From assembly GCA_002011235.1 (NCBI GenBank), contig MTMO01000007.1:40804-104803 (forward strand): 64,000 nucleotides of DNA, given 5' to 3'. The number at the start of each line of letters is the position of its first letter. Position 1 is the stretch's first letter. A program made the translations under genes and the position numbers. Positions 41,845 through 51,462 of this stretch are shown in pieces. Source of the stretch: Archaeoglobus sp. JdFR-27. GTDB taxonomy: Archaea > Halobacteriota > Archaeoglobi > Archaeoglobales > Archaeoglobaceae. Below the pieces are notes generated by a model. That model did no database searches, had not been told where the DNA came from, and worked only from the letters and a program-made list of their open reading frames with translations.

Positions 41845-42242
41845 TTATGGGTTGTGTTTTCTGTAAGATTATTGCTGGTGAGGAAAATTGCTTTAAAATC
41901 TACGAGGATGAAAATGCAATAGCTTTCTTAGACAAGAATCCAATGGTTGAAGGACACACGCTTGTTGTCCCAAAAAGACACATCGAAAGACTGGAAAAAT
42001 TAAGCGAGGAAGGGGCAATCTTCGTTTTCAGAGCTATTAAAAAAGTTATTGAAATCTTAGTTACAAAGCTTGAAGCTGAAGGATACAACGTTGTTGTTAA
42101 CGTTGGCAGGGTTGCAGGGCAGGAGATCTCCCATCTTCACTTCCATGTTTTTCCGAGAAGGAGTGGTGATGGAGGTCTTTTTACACCAAAGGAAATCAAC
42201 CTAGGAAGGGTTTACAGGAAAATTATGGAATCAGATCGATAA
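41841..42242 (+). CDS. HIT family nucleotide-binding protein
   Basis: 133 residues. The histidine triad is HLHFHVFPR near residue 97, preceded by GHTLVVPKRHIERL and NVGRVAGQEISHLH, all standard for HIT nucleotide hydrolases/transferases. N-terminal CVFCKIIAGEE fits HINT-type members. Substrate is likely a nucleoside phosphoramidate or dinucleoside polyphosphate. ATG 41841 overlaps the preceding stop; ATG 41847 is possible. Confidence 0.9.
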   Translation: MIMGCVFCKIIAGEENCFKIYEDENAIAFLDKNPMVEGHTLVVPKRHIERLEKLSEEGAIFVFRAIKKVIEILVTKLEAEGYNVVVNVGRVAGQEISHLHFHVFPRRSGDGGLFTPKEINLGRVYRKIMESDR

Positions 42243-42268
42243 ATTCAAGCATTAAAACATTACTAATC

Positions 42269-43276
42269 TCAAAGTAATCTTAGACCCAAAAGATGCAGAT
42301 TCCCTACATTAACCCTCTCTAAATACTTCTTAGCAGCATTATAACATTTTTTAACCTGATTGAGGGGTGTTACAGGAAGATCCCTCAACCTATAGTCAGG
42401 ATGGAAAACCAAAAGGCTATAGGGGATTTTTCTATCAAAAGAAGCTATAAATGATGCTATTCCCTCAACTTCAGCTTCATCCACGTAATATGGAACCATC
42501 AGAGTGGTTGCAGATATTACCTCTGGGGCAGTATCATAAACGATTGCGAAATTTTCTAAGGTTGGCTTGTTGCTTCTACCCGTAAGGATGCGATGGAGGT
42601 TTTCGTTCCAAGCTTTAAGGTCAAATTTGATCGTTCCTCCAGTTTGAGAGCTTATTTCTGCTGCTTTCCTTACATATTTCTCTCTGCCACCTCCATTCCA
42701 CTCCCAGCATACCATCAAATCCTTTTCTTTAGCAGCCTTCTCACTGAATCGAAGGGCAAATGCTAGCTGAGGTTCCGGAGATCCGCCAAAATGGCAGATG
42801 CATCTCACTCTTTCCTTCATCGCAGCATCAACCATCTCCTCAACCGATATGAGGTTTGCCCTCTCAACATTTTTGTGTTGCCAGTTCTGACAGAAAAGAC
42901 AATCGAAGCTGCATCCGTAGTAAAACACTGCCAAATTCGTTCCATGCATCTTGCTTCCCTCGCAAAACCATGCGTTGCAGCAGTTCGTTGGCAAGGGATC
43001 TTCGTAGTAGGAAAGGAGAGCATTGTTTGGAGAGCAAAGGGAGAATCTCTTTCCATTAGCTGTTCCTCTCAATCCACAAAGTCCTGTTGTGTTCTCAGCG
43101 AAATTGCAAAAATTCGTGCAGAGACAGCACTTTCCTATTATTTCTGCCTCCTCAATCTGGATCATTCTGTGGAGAGTTCGATAAACACCACTATCCTTCC
43201 TTGCGCATTCAACACAGAGGGGGAGATTTTTTGAATGAACCTTCGAATTACAGCTTTGACATTGCATTGAGATCAC
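42269..43276 (-). CDS. Radical SAM protein, PflA-like, with N-terminal zinc site
   Basis: 335 residues. Cluster motif CSFDCLFCQNWQ (Cx3Cx2C) near residue 125. The N-terminal part has two cysteine pairs (CQSCNSK, CVECARK) and further CCLCTNFCNFAE, suggesting a zinc knuckle and an auxiliary cluster. CHFGGSPEPQ is the GGEP-equivalent SAM motif, and WEWNGGGREKYVRKAAEI is typical of the AmmeMemoRadiSam relatives. The start overlaps the thioesterase gene by about 29 bases, unusual but needed to keep the first cysteine pair. The role is unknown. Confidence 0.82.
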   Translation of the reverse strand: MISMQCQSCNSKVHSKNLPLCVECARKDSGVYRTLHRMIQIEEAEIIGKCCLCTNFCNFAENTTGLCGLRGTANGKRFSLCSPNNALLSYYEDPLPTNCCNAWFCEGSKMHGTNLAVFYYGCSFDCLFCQNWQHKNVERANLISVEEMVDAAMKERVRCICHFGGSPEPQLAFALRFSEKAAKEKDLMVCWEWNGGGREKYVRKAAEISSQTGGTIKFDLKAWNENLHRILTGRSNKPTLENFAIVYDTAPEVISATTLMVPYYVDEAEVEGIASFIASFDRKIPYSLLVFHPDYRLRDLPVTPLNQVKKCYNAAKKYLERVNVGNLHLLGLRLL

Positions 43277-43712
43277 CGACCAATTCGGCCGGAGCTTCCA
43301 TTATGTAAAAGGTTGCCGTTGCAATAGCAACTATATCACCATTCTGCTTTGCTTCAGCTGTAGCAACTGCAATCTTGCTTCCGATATTCACAATCCTACC
43401 TTCGGCGACGAGCTTTCCACCCTTAACAGGCTTGAGATAGTTAACCTTGATCTCAGCCGTCACAGCGATCTTTCCTCGTCTTAAAAGTTCCTTGTTTACA
43501 ACCAATCCGGCAGCAGAATCGAGAATGCTAGCAATCACACCTCCATGAGCCGTTCCGAATGCCTGCTTATGCTTTTCGGCCACATCGATCTCAACTTTGA
43601 CATTCTCATCAATCAAAGGCTTCATTTCGATCAATGTATACCAGCCGGAATTTCTTACCTTTTCCTCAAAGTATTTGAGAAATTCTTTTTCACTTTCTTT
43701 TTCACTTTGCAT
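43248..43712 (-). CDS. PaaI-type hotdog-fold thioesterase
   Basis: 154 residues of the hotdog fold. The signature KQAFGTAHGGVIASILDSAA contains the HGG motif and Asp active-site residue of PaaI/4HBT-like thioesterases, followed by EIKVNYLKPVKGGKLVAEGR. These free CoA from aryl- or acyl-CoA esters that stall a pathway. It may serve the acyl-CoA synthetase encoded divergently at 43881. The leader encodes a short KESEKE repeat. Confidence 0.88.
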   Translation of the reverse strand: MQSEKESEKEFLKYFEEKVRNSGWYTLIEMKPLIDENVKVEIDVAEKHKQAFGTAHGGVIASILDSAAGLVVNKELLRRGKIAVTAEIKVNYLKPVKGGKLVAEGRIVNIGSKIAVATAEAKQNGDIVAIATATFYIMEAPAELVGDLNAMSKL

Positions 43713-43880
43713 TAGAATTAATTAGATTTCACCGATATAACTTTTTCACTTCTTATAATTTGAAATGGAATTGCAATACTATGCAAAAAATCAGAAACAA
43801 ATTTGTTAATTGCTTGCTGAAATCAGAAATGAATTCGAAAGCTATTTAATTTCCAAGGCAAAAAAATTTTTGGTGATTGG

Positions 43881-43916
43881 ATGGGATCAGAGATGGGATC
43901 AGAGATGGGATCAGAG
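43881..43916 (+). repeat. 12-bp tandem repeat at the start of the acyl-CoA synthetase gene
   Basis: ATGGGATCAGAG is repeated three times head to tail, adding MGSE units and supplying three in-frame ATG codons, with a fourth ATG directly after. Copy number change would alter only the N-terminus and the choice of start. Confidence 0.85.
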
Positions 43917-45980
43917 ATGAGATTAAAGTCATCTAGACTTTTGATGGAGCATGAATCCAAAAATCTCCTGGAATCGTATGGAATTTCCATAAATCCGACT
44001 TTCTTTGTGAAAAGTGAAAAGGAGGCTATTAAGGCTGCAGAGAAACTGAGGTATCCTGTAGTACTCAAGATCGCTTCCAGAAAGATTTCTCATAAATCTG
44101 ACGTTGGTGGAGTCGTACTTAACGTTAAAGATGAAAATGAGCTTGTAAATGCGTTTAAAAAACTTAGCTCGATTCCAAAAGCTGAAGGAGTTACCATTCA
44201 GAAGATGCTTGAGAAAGGAATTGAAATAATCGTTGGAGTCAGTTATGACGAGCAGTTCGGGCATGCAATGATGTTTGGGGCTGGAGGAGAGTTGGTTGAA
44301 TTATACAAGGATGTCTCATTCTGCGTCCTTCCAGCAAGTGAAAAAGAGATCAGGGAGATGGTAGAGGAAGTGAAAGTCTATAAACTCCTCAAAGGGTTCA
44401 GAGGTGTTAGAGGAGATGTTGAGAGTGTTATCGATCTTATAAAAAGGATTGCTAAACTAATTGAAGATAAACCCGAGATATCTGAAATGGATCTGAATCC
44501 GGTATTCGTTTACGAGGACGGGTATTCAGTCGTTGACGCTCGGATCGTAATAGACTCCAAGGAAGAGGATAAAGAGGTTAAAAAGGGAGGAATTCGTAAG
44601 TTCTTTTATCCTGACTCGGTTGCAGTTTTCGGGTCCTTCAAAATGGGAAAGGCTGCCTTTGCAATTCTATACAACCTTGTAAACCTCAAATTCAAGGGAA
44701 GAATTTATCCAGTAAGCCTTCAAGGCGATGAGATCTTTGGAATTAAAATTTACAGATCTGTAGAAGAGCTTCCCGAGACCCCAGACGTTGCAGTCCTTGC
44801 AACTCCAGCTAATTTGGTGCCGGAAATAATCCTCAAATGCGCCAAGAAAGGTGTAAAGAATGCGATCATCATCAGCTCCGGCTTTAGAGAAGAGAGCGAA
44901 GAAGGTGCAAAACTCGAAGATCAAATTCTTGAGATTGCAAGGGAACACGGAATGAGAATCGTTGGCCCTAACACCACAGGAATTCTGAACCCTGAAACGG
45001 GATTCACATCATCTTTTGCAATTCTAGAGAAGATTAAAGAGGGTGGAATTGGAATTATAGCCCAAACGGGCCTTTTCCTTGGCATCCTGATGAATCACAT
45101 TGCATCCTCCCATCCATCAATCGGATTCAGCAAGATCGCTGGACTCGGAAACAAATGCGATGTCCAAGATTACGAAATTCTTGAATTCATGCTTGAAGAT
45201 GGAAGAACAAAAGCTGTCGGAATCTACGCGGAGGGTTTCAAGGATGGAAAAGAGTTCATTAGAGTTGCAAGAAAAGCGTTGAGCTTGAAAAAACCACTTG
45301 TAGTTTTCAAATCCGGCATAACCGATTTCGGGAAGAAGATGGCTCTGAGTCATTCAGCATCTCTTGCTGGAGATGACCGAATATTCAACGCTCTCTGCAG
45401 GCAGCTAAACCTCATAAGGGTTTCCAGCTACGAAGAAATGCTCGAAGTTCTTAAAGGCGTGTACCTCCAACCACTGCCGAAGGGAAACAGAGTGGCGATT
45501 CTGCACTACGTCGGCTCTGGATGCGTTCAGGGAGCTGATGAGGCATATCTTGGTGGCCTATCCCTCCCAGAATTCTCCACTGAGAGTTTAGAGAAAATTC
45601 GTCAGGTTACGCCAGAATGGCATAGGGTTGGCAATCCCTTCGACATATGGCCCTCGATCGAATTCTTTGGAGTTGAAAAAGCGTACAACACATCCATTCA
45701 GGCAGCTTTAGAGGATGACAACTTCGATTGCGTTGTGGTAGGAACATGGGCGGTAGGAAAAATATATCCCCAATACAAACCCCCCTTCGAAATGATAAAA
45801 AGCTATAGCAAGCCAGTTTACTTCTTCATTGAGGGGGAAAGAAATGCGGTTTTTGAGCTGAAGAACGAATACGAAAAGAACGGATTTCCGGTTTTCCCCG
45901 ATATAATCACAACGATAAGGATTCTTTCCAAGATCGTAAGGTATTCGAAGAAACTTGGAAAGTGGAAAGAGAACCTTTAA
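43881..45980 (+). CDS. Acyl-CoA (acetate-CoA) ligase, ADP-forming, fused beta-alpha subunits
   Basis: 699 residues. The ATP-grasp (beta) part comes first, residues about 15-215, with HESKNLLESYGI, LKIASRKISHKSDVGGV and FRGVRGDVESV; the CoA-binding alpha part follows (SVAVFGSFKMGKAAFAILYN, GPNTTGILNPETGF). The phosphohistidine site is in ALSHSASLAGDD. It converts an acyl-CoA, ADP and phosphate into acid and ATP, the energy-conserving step of amino-acid and acid catabolism in archaea. Domain order is the reverse of the common alpha-beta fusion. Up to four start codons lie in a 12-bp repeat. Confidence 0.9.
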   Translation: MGSEMGSEMGSEMRLKSSRLLMEHESKNLLESYGISINPTFFVKSEKEAIKAAEKLRYPVVLKIASRKISHKSDVGGVVLNVKDENELVNAFKKLSSIPKAEGVTIQKMLEKGIEIIVGVSYDEQFGHAMMFGAGGELVELYKDVSFCVLPASEKEIREMVEEVKVYKLLKGFRGVRGDVESVIDLIKRIAKLIEDKPEISEMDLNPVFVYEDGYSVVDARIVIDSKEEDKEVKKGGIRKFFYPDSVAVFGSFKMGKAAFAILYNLVNLKFKGRIYPVSLQGDEIFGIKIYRSVEELPETPDVAVLATPANLVPEIILKCAKKGVKNAIIISSGFREESEEGAKLEDQILEIAREHGMRIVGPNTTGILNPETGFTSSFAILEKIKEGGIGIIAQTGLFLGILMNHIASSHPSIGFSKIAGLGNKCDVQDYEILEFMLEDGRTKAVGIYAEGFKDGKEFIRVARKALSLKKPLVVFKSGITDFGKKMALSHSASLAGDDRIFNALCRQLNLIRVSSYEEMLEVLKGVYLQPLPKGNRVAILHYVGSGCVQGADEAYLGGLSLPEFSTESLEKIRQVTPEWHRVGNPFDIWPSIEFFGVEKAYNTSIQAALEDDNFDCVVVGTWAVGKIYPQYKPPFEMIKSYSKPVYFFIEGERNAVFELKNEYEKNGFPVFPDIITTIRILSKIVRYSKKLGKWKENL

Positions 45981-46014
45981 ATGCAAATTACCAAATTTCT
46001 TTTCAGGTGTGGTA

Positions 46015-47025
46015 ATGATCGAAGTTGGAATTGTTGGCGGGAGCGGTTATACAGGATCGGAGCTTCTCAGACTCCTTTGTATGCATCCGGAGGTTGAAGT
46101 AAAGACTGTCACAAGCAGAAAGCATGAAGGAATGAAGATCTGGAAAATTCACAGCTTTTTAAAAGGTTTTTACGATCTGACGTTCGTTAATCCTGAGCTT
46201 AAGTACTTCGACGAATGTAAGGCTGTATTTTTGGCTGTTCCCCATGGAGAGGCGATGAAGTTTGCTCCAAAATTCCTTGAAGTTGGAATTAAAGTTATAG
46301 ATATTTCCGCAGACTACAGGCTGGATAAGGAAACCTATGAAGAGGTATACCAAAAAGAGCATACCGGTTTCGATATAAACACCAAGCCTGTTTATGGTTT
46401 AACGGAGCTTTACAGAGAAGAGGTGAAAAAAGCCGAGCTCGTCGCAAACCCAGGCTGCTATCCAACCGGAGCTATTCTCGCAGCAGCTCCTCTCGCAGCC
46501 GAAGAACTGATTGAGAGAGTTGTATTTGATTCGAAGAGTGGAATAAGCGGTGCTGGAGCTGCTGTTAGCGAGTTCACCCACTATCCAAATCTCCACGAGG
46601 CAATCGTGCCTTACAAGGTAACAGATCACAGGCACTACTGGGAGATGGTTCAGGAACTGGGGAGACTACAGGGAGAGGTTAAGGTCTCTTTCACACCCCA
46701 AGTATTCCCAGGCTCTAGAGGAATCCTAACGAACGCTCACATTTTCTTGAGGGGCGAACTGGAGGAAAAAGAAATCAGGGAAATCTATGAAAAATTCTAC
46801 TCAGGATGCTACTTCATCAGATTTCAGGAAACAATAAGGCTAAGCTATGTCAGGGGAAGCAACTTCTGTGATATCGCAATCTTTCCTGGAGAGGATAGAA
46901 TCGTTGTTTCATCTGCGATAGATAACCTCGTTAAAGGTGCAAGTGGGCAAGCAATTCAGAACATGAATGTTATGTTTGGTCTGGATGAGGCCAGAGGTCT
47001 AGATTTCCCACCACTCTTCCCTTGA
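46015..47025 (+). CDS. argC: N-acetyl-gamma-glutamyl-phosphate reductase
   Basis: 336 residues. NADP-binding IVGGSGYTGSELLRLL at the N-terminus, the catalytic cysteine in VANPGCYPTGAI and the Arg/His region HYPNLHEAIVPY identify ArgC, third enzyme of arginine (or lysine, via LysY) synthesis. The C-terminus GLDEARGLDFPPLFP is complete. The frame is open from 45955, but ATG 46015 comes after AGGTGTGG and matches the family. A TATA element CTTTAAATG at about 45974-45983 lies inside the end of the upstream gene, so it has its own promoter. Confidence 0.93.
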   Translation: MIEVGIVGGSGYTGSELLRLLCMHPEVEVKTVTSRKHEGMKIWKIHSFLKGFYDLTFVNPELKYFDECKAVFLAVPHGEAMKFAPKFLEVGIKVIDISADYRLDKETYEEVYQKEHTGFDINTKPVYGLTELYREEVKKAELVANPGCYPTGAILAAAPLAAEELIERVVFDSKSGISGAGAAVSEFTHYPNLHEAIVPYKVTDHRHYWEMVQELGRLQGEVKVSFTPQVFPGSRGILTNAHIFLRGELEEKEIREIYEKFYSGCYFIRFQETIRLSYVRGSNFCDIAIFPGEDRIVVSSAIDNLVKGASGQAIQNMNVMFGLDEARGLDFPPLFP

Positions 47026-47227
47026 TTTTGATTTTCCTGATCTTTTCGTCTTTCCTGGAGAAGTTACCCCAAACAATCCAGGATTTATCCCTTCAAGAAC
47101 AAACGATGGATCTCTTACAACGACAAATTGTCATACCCTAGCCGTAGATTTCGTCTCAAAACTTCTTCAGACATTTATTCAAATATTCAAAGTTTTCAAA
47201 AATAATATTCAAGTTTGTCCGTGCTTA

Positions 47228-48433
47228 TTATATTTTACAATCTGAAATCATAAGCCAAAATAGAGGGATAGAAAGTAGAATCATGAGTCCTGAAAAAGGA
47301 AAGATGTAGAGCTCTCCAAACAGATCCATTATACCTCCTGAGAGCATTGGAGCAGTTATCATTCCAATACTCATCGCTGTATTAAATGCTCCCATTGCCG
47401 AACCCTGGCCAATCTCTCTACCGGCTATCGTCACCATCGCCATAGCCGAAGGCAAAGAAATCCCACCTCCAATTCCGATGAGAAAGGTTGCAATTAGCAA
47501 ACCGGGAAAGCTTGTGAGAAATGGAACTAAAAATAGAGAGATTGCAATTACGACGGATCCCAAAACAATTAACAAAGATTTCCTCTTAACATCAGCAAGT
47601 TTTCCAAACTGCCGCTGAAGAAATGCTGAGGTGAAGATACTAAGACTTATTAGTATTCCAACCTCGGTTGGTCTAAGATTTGCAAGTTTCAATCCAACAA
47701 CAGGGAGAAAAACCATGAAAGTTCCATAGGCAAACGCATTCATCGCCCTGAAAAAGAGAACTGCCCGCATAATTTTACTCTTCAGAGCTTCCCTTAAAGA
47801 GGCTCTGACGTATTTTCCTCTGGCTTCTGGAAGAAAGACCAGACAAATGATAAAGGCAATAGCCGAGAAAATGGCCATTGAAATAAAAACAGCCTCCATT
47901 CCATGAGTATCCTTTATAACCCCACCCAGTAACGGCCCAAAACCCATACCCAAGAACATCGAGATGGTGAAGGTTCCCATGTGCTTTCCTTCGCCGCCTT
48001 TAGGAGATAAATCTGCGATGTAGGCCATGGCTATAGGAATCACCATAGCTGAAGCAACACCATGGATTACCCGGACTGCCGTTAAAGCATACACTGAACT
48101 GGCTGAAATATAGAGAAGAGATAGTACGGTATGTATCAGCAGCCCTGAGAGGATGAAGAGTCGCCTTCCCCTAGAATCAGAGAGAGAACCTATCATGGGC
48201 ATGAAAACAGCCCTTGAGAGAGAGAAACCTGAGAAAATAGCTCCAATCCAGATTCCGGTAGCTCCAAGACTTTCAGCATAAAAAGGGAGGAGGGGAACAA
48301 CTATCCCTAAACCGAGCATCGCAGAGAATACAGAGACAAAAAGTACATTGAAAACCCTACTTTCCTGGATTTCTCTGCTTTTTTTGCTATTTCCTTCCAC
48401 ACTCAAATTCCCTGAAATCGATTTTATCCTCAC
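47228..48433 (-). CDS. MFS transporter, paralogue of the 9705 carrier
   Basis: 401 residues with about 12 membrane helices. The block LGLGIVVPLLPFYAESLGAT and the loop GSLSDSRGRRLFILSG match the carrier at 9705. The N-terminal 25 residues are polar and may include an over-long start. It lies just downstream of another MFS gene on the same strand (17-base gap), so the two are one transcription unit and may transport related drugs or metabolites. Substrate unknown. Confidence 0.83.
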   Translation of the reverse strand: MRIKSISGNLSVEGNSKKSREIQESRVFNVLFVSVFSAMLGLGIVVPLLPFYAESLGATGIWIGAIFSGFSLSRAVFMPMIGSLSDSRGRRLFILSGLLIHTVLSLLYISASSVYALTAVRVIHGVASAMVIPIAMAYIADLSPKGGEGKHMGTFTISMFLGMGFGPLLGGVIKDTHGMEAVFISMAIFSAIAFIICLVFLPEARGKYVRASLREALKSKIMRAVLFFRAMNAFAYGTFMVFLPVVGLKLANLRPTEVGILISLSIFTSAFLQRQFGKLADVKRKSLLIVLGSVVIAISLFLVPFLTSFPGLLIATFLIGIGGGISLPSAMAMVTIAGREIGQGSAMGAFNTAMSIGMITAPMLSGGIMDLFGELYIFPFSGLMILLSIPLFWLMISDCKI

Positions 48434-48449
48434 AACTTTCTCAACTTTT

Positions 48450-49583
48450 TCAATTCGCCTTAAAATTTTTATCCATCGTTAAAAAGTTTATACCAACCGC
48501 TGCCAAAACTGTGATGAGACTTGTAAGGGTGAAAACCGCATAGTAATCATAGGCTCCAGCAACAAATCCCATGATGGCTGGCCCAGCAAAAACTCCCAAC
48601 TGCAAGGATGTACTCGAAGCTCCCATCGCAAAACCACGCATTCTTTGGGGAAGGAGGTCTGAGAGCAGAGCAAAACCTGCTGGGTTTGCCAGTCCCATGC
48701 CTACGCCGGTGATAACAGAACCAAGAGCGATATAGGCAAAGTTGGTGGAGAGGAATGTTAGTACCCCAAGAGCTTCAAGAGCAAGTCCTAAAAGTATAAC
48801 AGGTCTTCTACCTATCGAATCGGAAAGTTTTCCTGCTGGAACACGTACGATGGCTGAAGAGAGGAAAAGTGCTGTTGTGAGAGTCCCTATAACGGTTACG
48901 TTAACGTCAAACCTAGGAAGATACAATGGAATTGCAAAAATTCCAACCACAGCGCTTCCGAAAGTTGCAAAAAAAGGAGTTATTAATGCCCCCCAGCCTT
49001 CTGGTTTCAATCTTAACTCGAAATTTAAGCTACCTTTAGCTTCCTTTATGCCTATTAGAAAAATTAAAGGAAAAGAACCCACTAAAGCCACAACACTGCA
49101 GAAATAGAAGGTTGGTACGTAACCGTAGTGTGATGCAATTACTCCACCCATAAATGGTCCTGCTGAGTAACCGAGCATTGTGAAGGTTGCAATCCATCCT
49201 AATGCTTCTCCTCTTCTTTCAGGTGATAGATCTATTGCAAGGGCATTTGATGCGGGAACAAAAAGAGCCATTGCCAATCCATGAAGAAACCTTGCAAGGA
49301 GCAATTCGGTGAAATTGGAGGCCATCGCATAGAAAAAGGGAGTGATGATGAAGAAAAACATCCCAAAAACTATGATCCTGAATTTTCCAAATCGATCTGC
49401 CAGCATGCCAAGAGGTATCATTGTAAGGGATGTTATTAAAGCAAATCCTCCAGCAATAACTCCAGCTTCCCCTTCAGACGCTCCAAGAAGGATCGCATAA
49501 GGTGTGATTATTGGGAAAACGATACTTGAGGATGCATAAGCACAAAAACCGGCAAAATAAAGGGCAACTTGCTTTTTATACAT
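48450..49583 (-). CDS. MFS transporter
   Basis: 377 residues, about 12 membrane helices. Signature loop GMLADRFGKFRIIV after helix 2 and GKLSDSIGRRPVILLG in the second half show the two MFS repeats. N-terminal ASSSIVFPIITPYAILLGAS is typical of proton-coupled efflux carriers. It ends 17 bases before the second MFS gene and starts 8 bases after the Toprim gene, so the five-gene minus-strand set from 50295 to 47228 may be read together. Confidence 0.83.
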   Translation of the reverse strand: MYKKQVALYFAGFCAYASSSIVFPIITPYAILLGASEGEAGVIAGGFALITSLTMIPLGMLADRFGKFRIIVFGMFFFIITPFFYAMASNFTELLLARFLHGLAMALFVPASNALAIDLSPERRGEALGWIATFTMLGYSAGPFMGGVIASHYGYVPTFYFCSVVALVGSFPLIFLIGIKEAKGSLNFELRLKPEGWGALITPFFATFGSAVVGIFAIPLYLPRFDVNVTVIGTLTTALFLSSAIVRVPAGKLSDSIGRRPVILLGLALEALGVLTFLSTNFAYIALGSVITGVGMGLANPAGFALLSDLLPQRMRGFAMGASSTSLQLGVFAGPAIMGFVAGAYDYYAVFTLTSLITVLAAVGINFLTMDKNFKAN

Positions 49584-49591
49584 CTGGACAC

Positions 49592-49999
49592 CTAGAGAAC
49601 AGATTCAAGATACCTGCTAAGATTTTCAATACTGCTTACTTCTCTTCCAACGATCCTGAATATCCTCCTTCTGAATTCAGTGTTAACGATAATTCCTCTG
49701 GATTTAAACATATCATTCAGTCTCTTCTCGATTTTTCTCCCCTCAGCATCCCAATCTGACATTATAATTACCTCTTCCACAACCTCCCCTTCTAACGAAT
49801 CCACGACATCAACATCAGGCTTGGTTGAGGCGAGGATTATTTTTCCCCTTATTCCAATCTCTCTCAATGATTCTCGATCTGATGGGCCTTCGACAATGAT
49901 AACAGCTCCAGCTTCAGATGCTTTTATTAGATCTTCAACAATTATCCTTAATTCTTTTATTTCCGTTTCAGTTAAACTCACATCCAATCGATTTCTCAT
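49592..49999 (-). CDS. Toprim-domain protein (UPF0292 type)
   Basis: 135 residues with a Toprim domain: the acidic Glu in VIIVEGPSDRESL and the DxD pair in IIMSDWDAEGRKIEKRL. Small archaeal Toprim proteins of this class resemble the catalytic core of primases and RNase M5 and are likely nucleic-acid processing enzymes. The start overlaps the stop of the DUF167 gene (ATGA), so both are co-translated. Confidence 0.83.
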   Translation of the reverse strand: MRNRLDVSLTETEIKELRIIVEDLIKASEAGAVIIVEGPSDRESLREIGIRGKIILASTKPDVDVVDSLEGEVVEEVIIMSDWDAEGRKIEKRLNDMFKSRGIIVNTEFRRRIFRIVGREVSSIENLSRYLESVL

Positions 50000-50295
50000 T
50001 TCAGAACATCCCTCAAGACTTCGACAACTTTCACATACTCTTCATAGATCTTCAGAGTCTTATTGCTGCTTTTCACCCCTCTGATGAGTTCAACTCTCGT
50101 TCCAAATAATTTTTCCATCTCCTTGATTATCTCCCTGTTCGCCTTTCCTTCCCTTGCTGGACTTTTCACCTTCAGTTCAATCGCCTTCCTCCACTCATTA
50201 TATCCACAAATTCCCGACTCCTTAGAACCTGCTGAGACGTTTACCTCCATCAGGGTAAACCCTTTTCCTACCTTTAAAGCCTCCTCAAACTTCAC
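49996..50295 (-). CDS. DUF167/UPF0235 family protein
   Basis: 99 residues. The YggU/DUF167 signature is present: VSAGSKESGICGYNEWRKAI followed by LKVKSPAREGKANREIIKEM and VELIRGVKSSNKTLKI. The fold is a small alpha/beta protein without known activity; it often sits near RNA-processing genes, in line with its coupling to the Toprim protein here. Confidence 0.87.
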   Translation of the reverse strand: MKFEEALKVGKGFTLMEVNVSAGSKESGICGYNEWRKAIELKVKSPAREGKANREIIKEMEKLFGTRVELIRGVKSSNKTLKIYEEYVKVVEVLRDVLK

Positions 50296-50429
50296 TTGAT
50301 TTAATGGGGATTTTAAGTTTTTATTTATTGTGTCTGATTGTGTATAGATATTGATGTATCGAATACTCTGTAGTTACACAAGAAAAACACTTTGAGAAAC
50401 GATTTAAACAACCTCGATGTATTTGAGGT

Positions 50430-51401
50430 ATGAAGCTTATCGCATTCGTTGGATACCCTTTGAGTGGAAAAAGCACAGCATCAAAGATCGCCAAGGAACT
50501 GGGAATTCCCGTTGTAGTCATGGGAGATGTTATAAGGGACGAGCTGAGAAAGAGAGGTTTAGAAGTCAGTGATGAAAATGCAGGCAGAATAGCGAATGAA
50601 CTCAGAGAAAAAGAAGGTATGGATGCGATCGCAAAAAGGTGCATACCACTTATAAGAGAGGCGGGGAAGAATAGTGGAGTTGTCGTTGTAGACGGAATAA
50701 GGGGAATAGCAGAAGTTGAAAGGTTCAAGAAGGAGTTTGGAGATGATTTCATTCTTATTGGAATAGAATCAAGTGCCGAGAAAAGACTAGAGAGGGCAAA
50801 AGAGAGGGGAAGAGAGGATGATGTTTCAACCCTTGAGGAGCTAAAAACCAGGGATAAAAGAGAAGAGTCTTGGGGGTTGAAAGAGGCTTTGGAAGCAAGT
50901 GATCTTACAATTGAGAATGAATCTGATGTTGAATCGTTCAAGGAAAAAGTTGAGGCGGTTCTAAAAGAATTTTTAAAGGGGATTGAAATAGAAATAACAA
51001 CAAAAATCTATCCCACTGAGGATGAACAGAAAGTGATCTCAGCTATAAAGAACTTCTTTCCCGATGCTATAATAGAGATTAAAAGTGATGATGGGGGAGC
51101 TCTAAAGGCCAAGGCAAAAGATCTAACTCAGTTTCGTGATTTGTTGCGGAAACAAAGAATTCTGGACACGGCAAGACAGGAAATGCTGAGAAACGTGTCA
51201 GGGAATGAGATAACAATCTTTCTCAATAAACAAACAGCCACAATCTCTAGAATTAACTTCAGCGACGAAGATGCGATTCTTTCACCAATCACAGTAACCT
51301 TCAAGGTTTATGGGGTTGATGTGCAGAGATTTATCGACTACCTCGCTCCCCAAACGAGGGCAGGTAAGCCTGTAAAGGAGATTGATGATCTCTTCGAATA
51401 A
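50430..51401 (+). CDS. UPF0200/UPF0201 fusion: dephospho-CoA-kinase-like NTPase plus RNA-binding-like domain
   Basis: 323 residues. The N-terminal half is an adenylate-kinase-like P-loop NTPase (UPF0200) with Walker A FVGYPLSGKSTASKIA and MGDVIRDELRKRG. The C-terminal half, from about residue 188, is UPF0201 (EITTKIYPTEDEQKVISAIK, TISRINFSDEDAILSPITVT). In most archaea these are separate genes; the fusion is known from Archaeoglobus fulgidus, supporting the Archaeoglobales assignment. Nucleotide substrate unknown. TATA CGATTTAAAC lies about 25 bases before the ATG, so a near-leaderless transcript is expected. Confidence 0.9.
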   Translation: MKLIAFVGYPLSGKSTASKIAKELGIPVVVMGDVIRDELRKRGLEVSDENAGRIANELREKEGMDAIAKRCIPLIREAGKNSGVVVVDGIRGIAEVERFKKEFGDDFILIGIESSAEKRLERAKERGREDDVSTLEELKTRDKREESWGLKEALEASDLTIENESDVESFKEKVEAVLKEFLKGIEIEITTKIYPTEDEQKVISAIKNFFPDAIIEIKSDDGGALKAKAKDLTQFRDLLRKQRILDTARQEMLRNVSGNEITIFLNKQTATISRINFSDEDAILSPITVTFKVYGVDVQRFIDYLAPQTRAGKPVKEIDDLFE

Positions 51402-51462
51402 TTTTGTAATTTAGGGTTTCCTATACAGCAATCTATAAGTATTTTAATGGGGAAATTTTTTC

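Noticed and set aside
47026..47227. Plus-strand open stretch of about 65 codons right after argC
   Set aside because: The text looks mildly protein-like (FVFPGEVTPNNPGFIPSRTN) but there is no ATG, GTG or TTG in frame, and argC is complete, so it is not called.
50321..50941. 206-codon minus-strand frame
   Set aside because: Antisense shadow of the UPF0200/UPF0201 gene.
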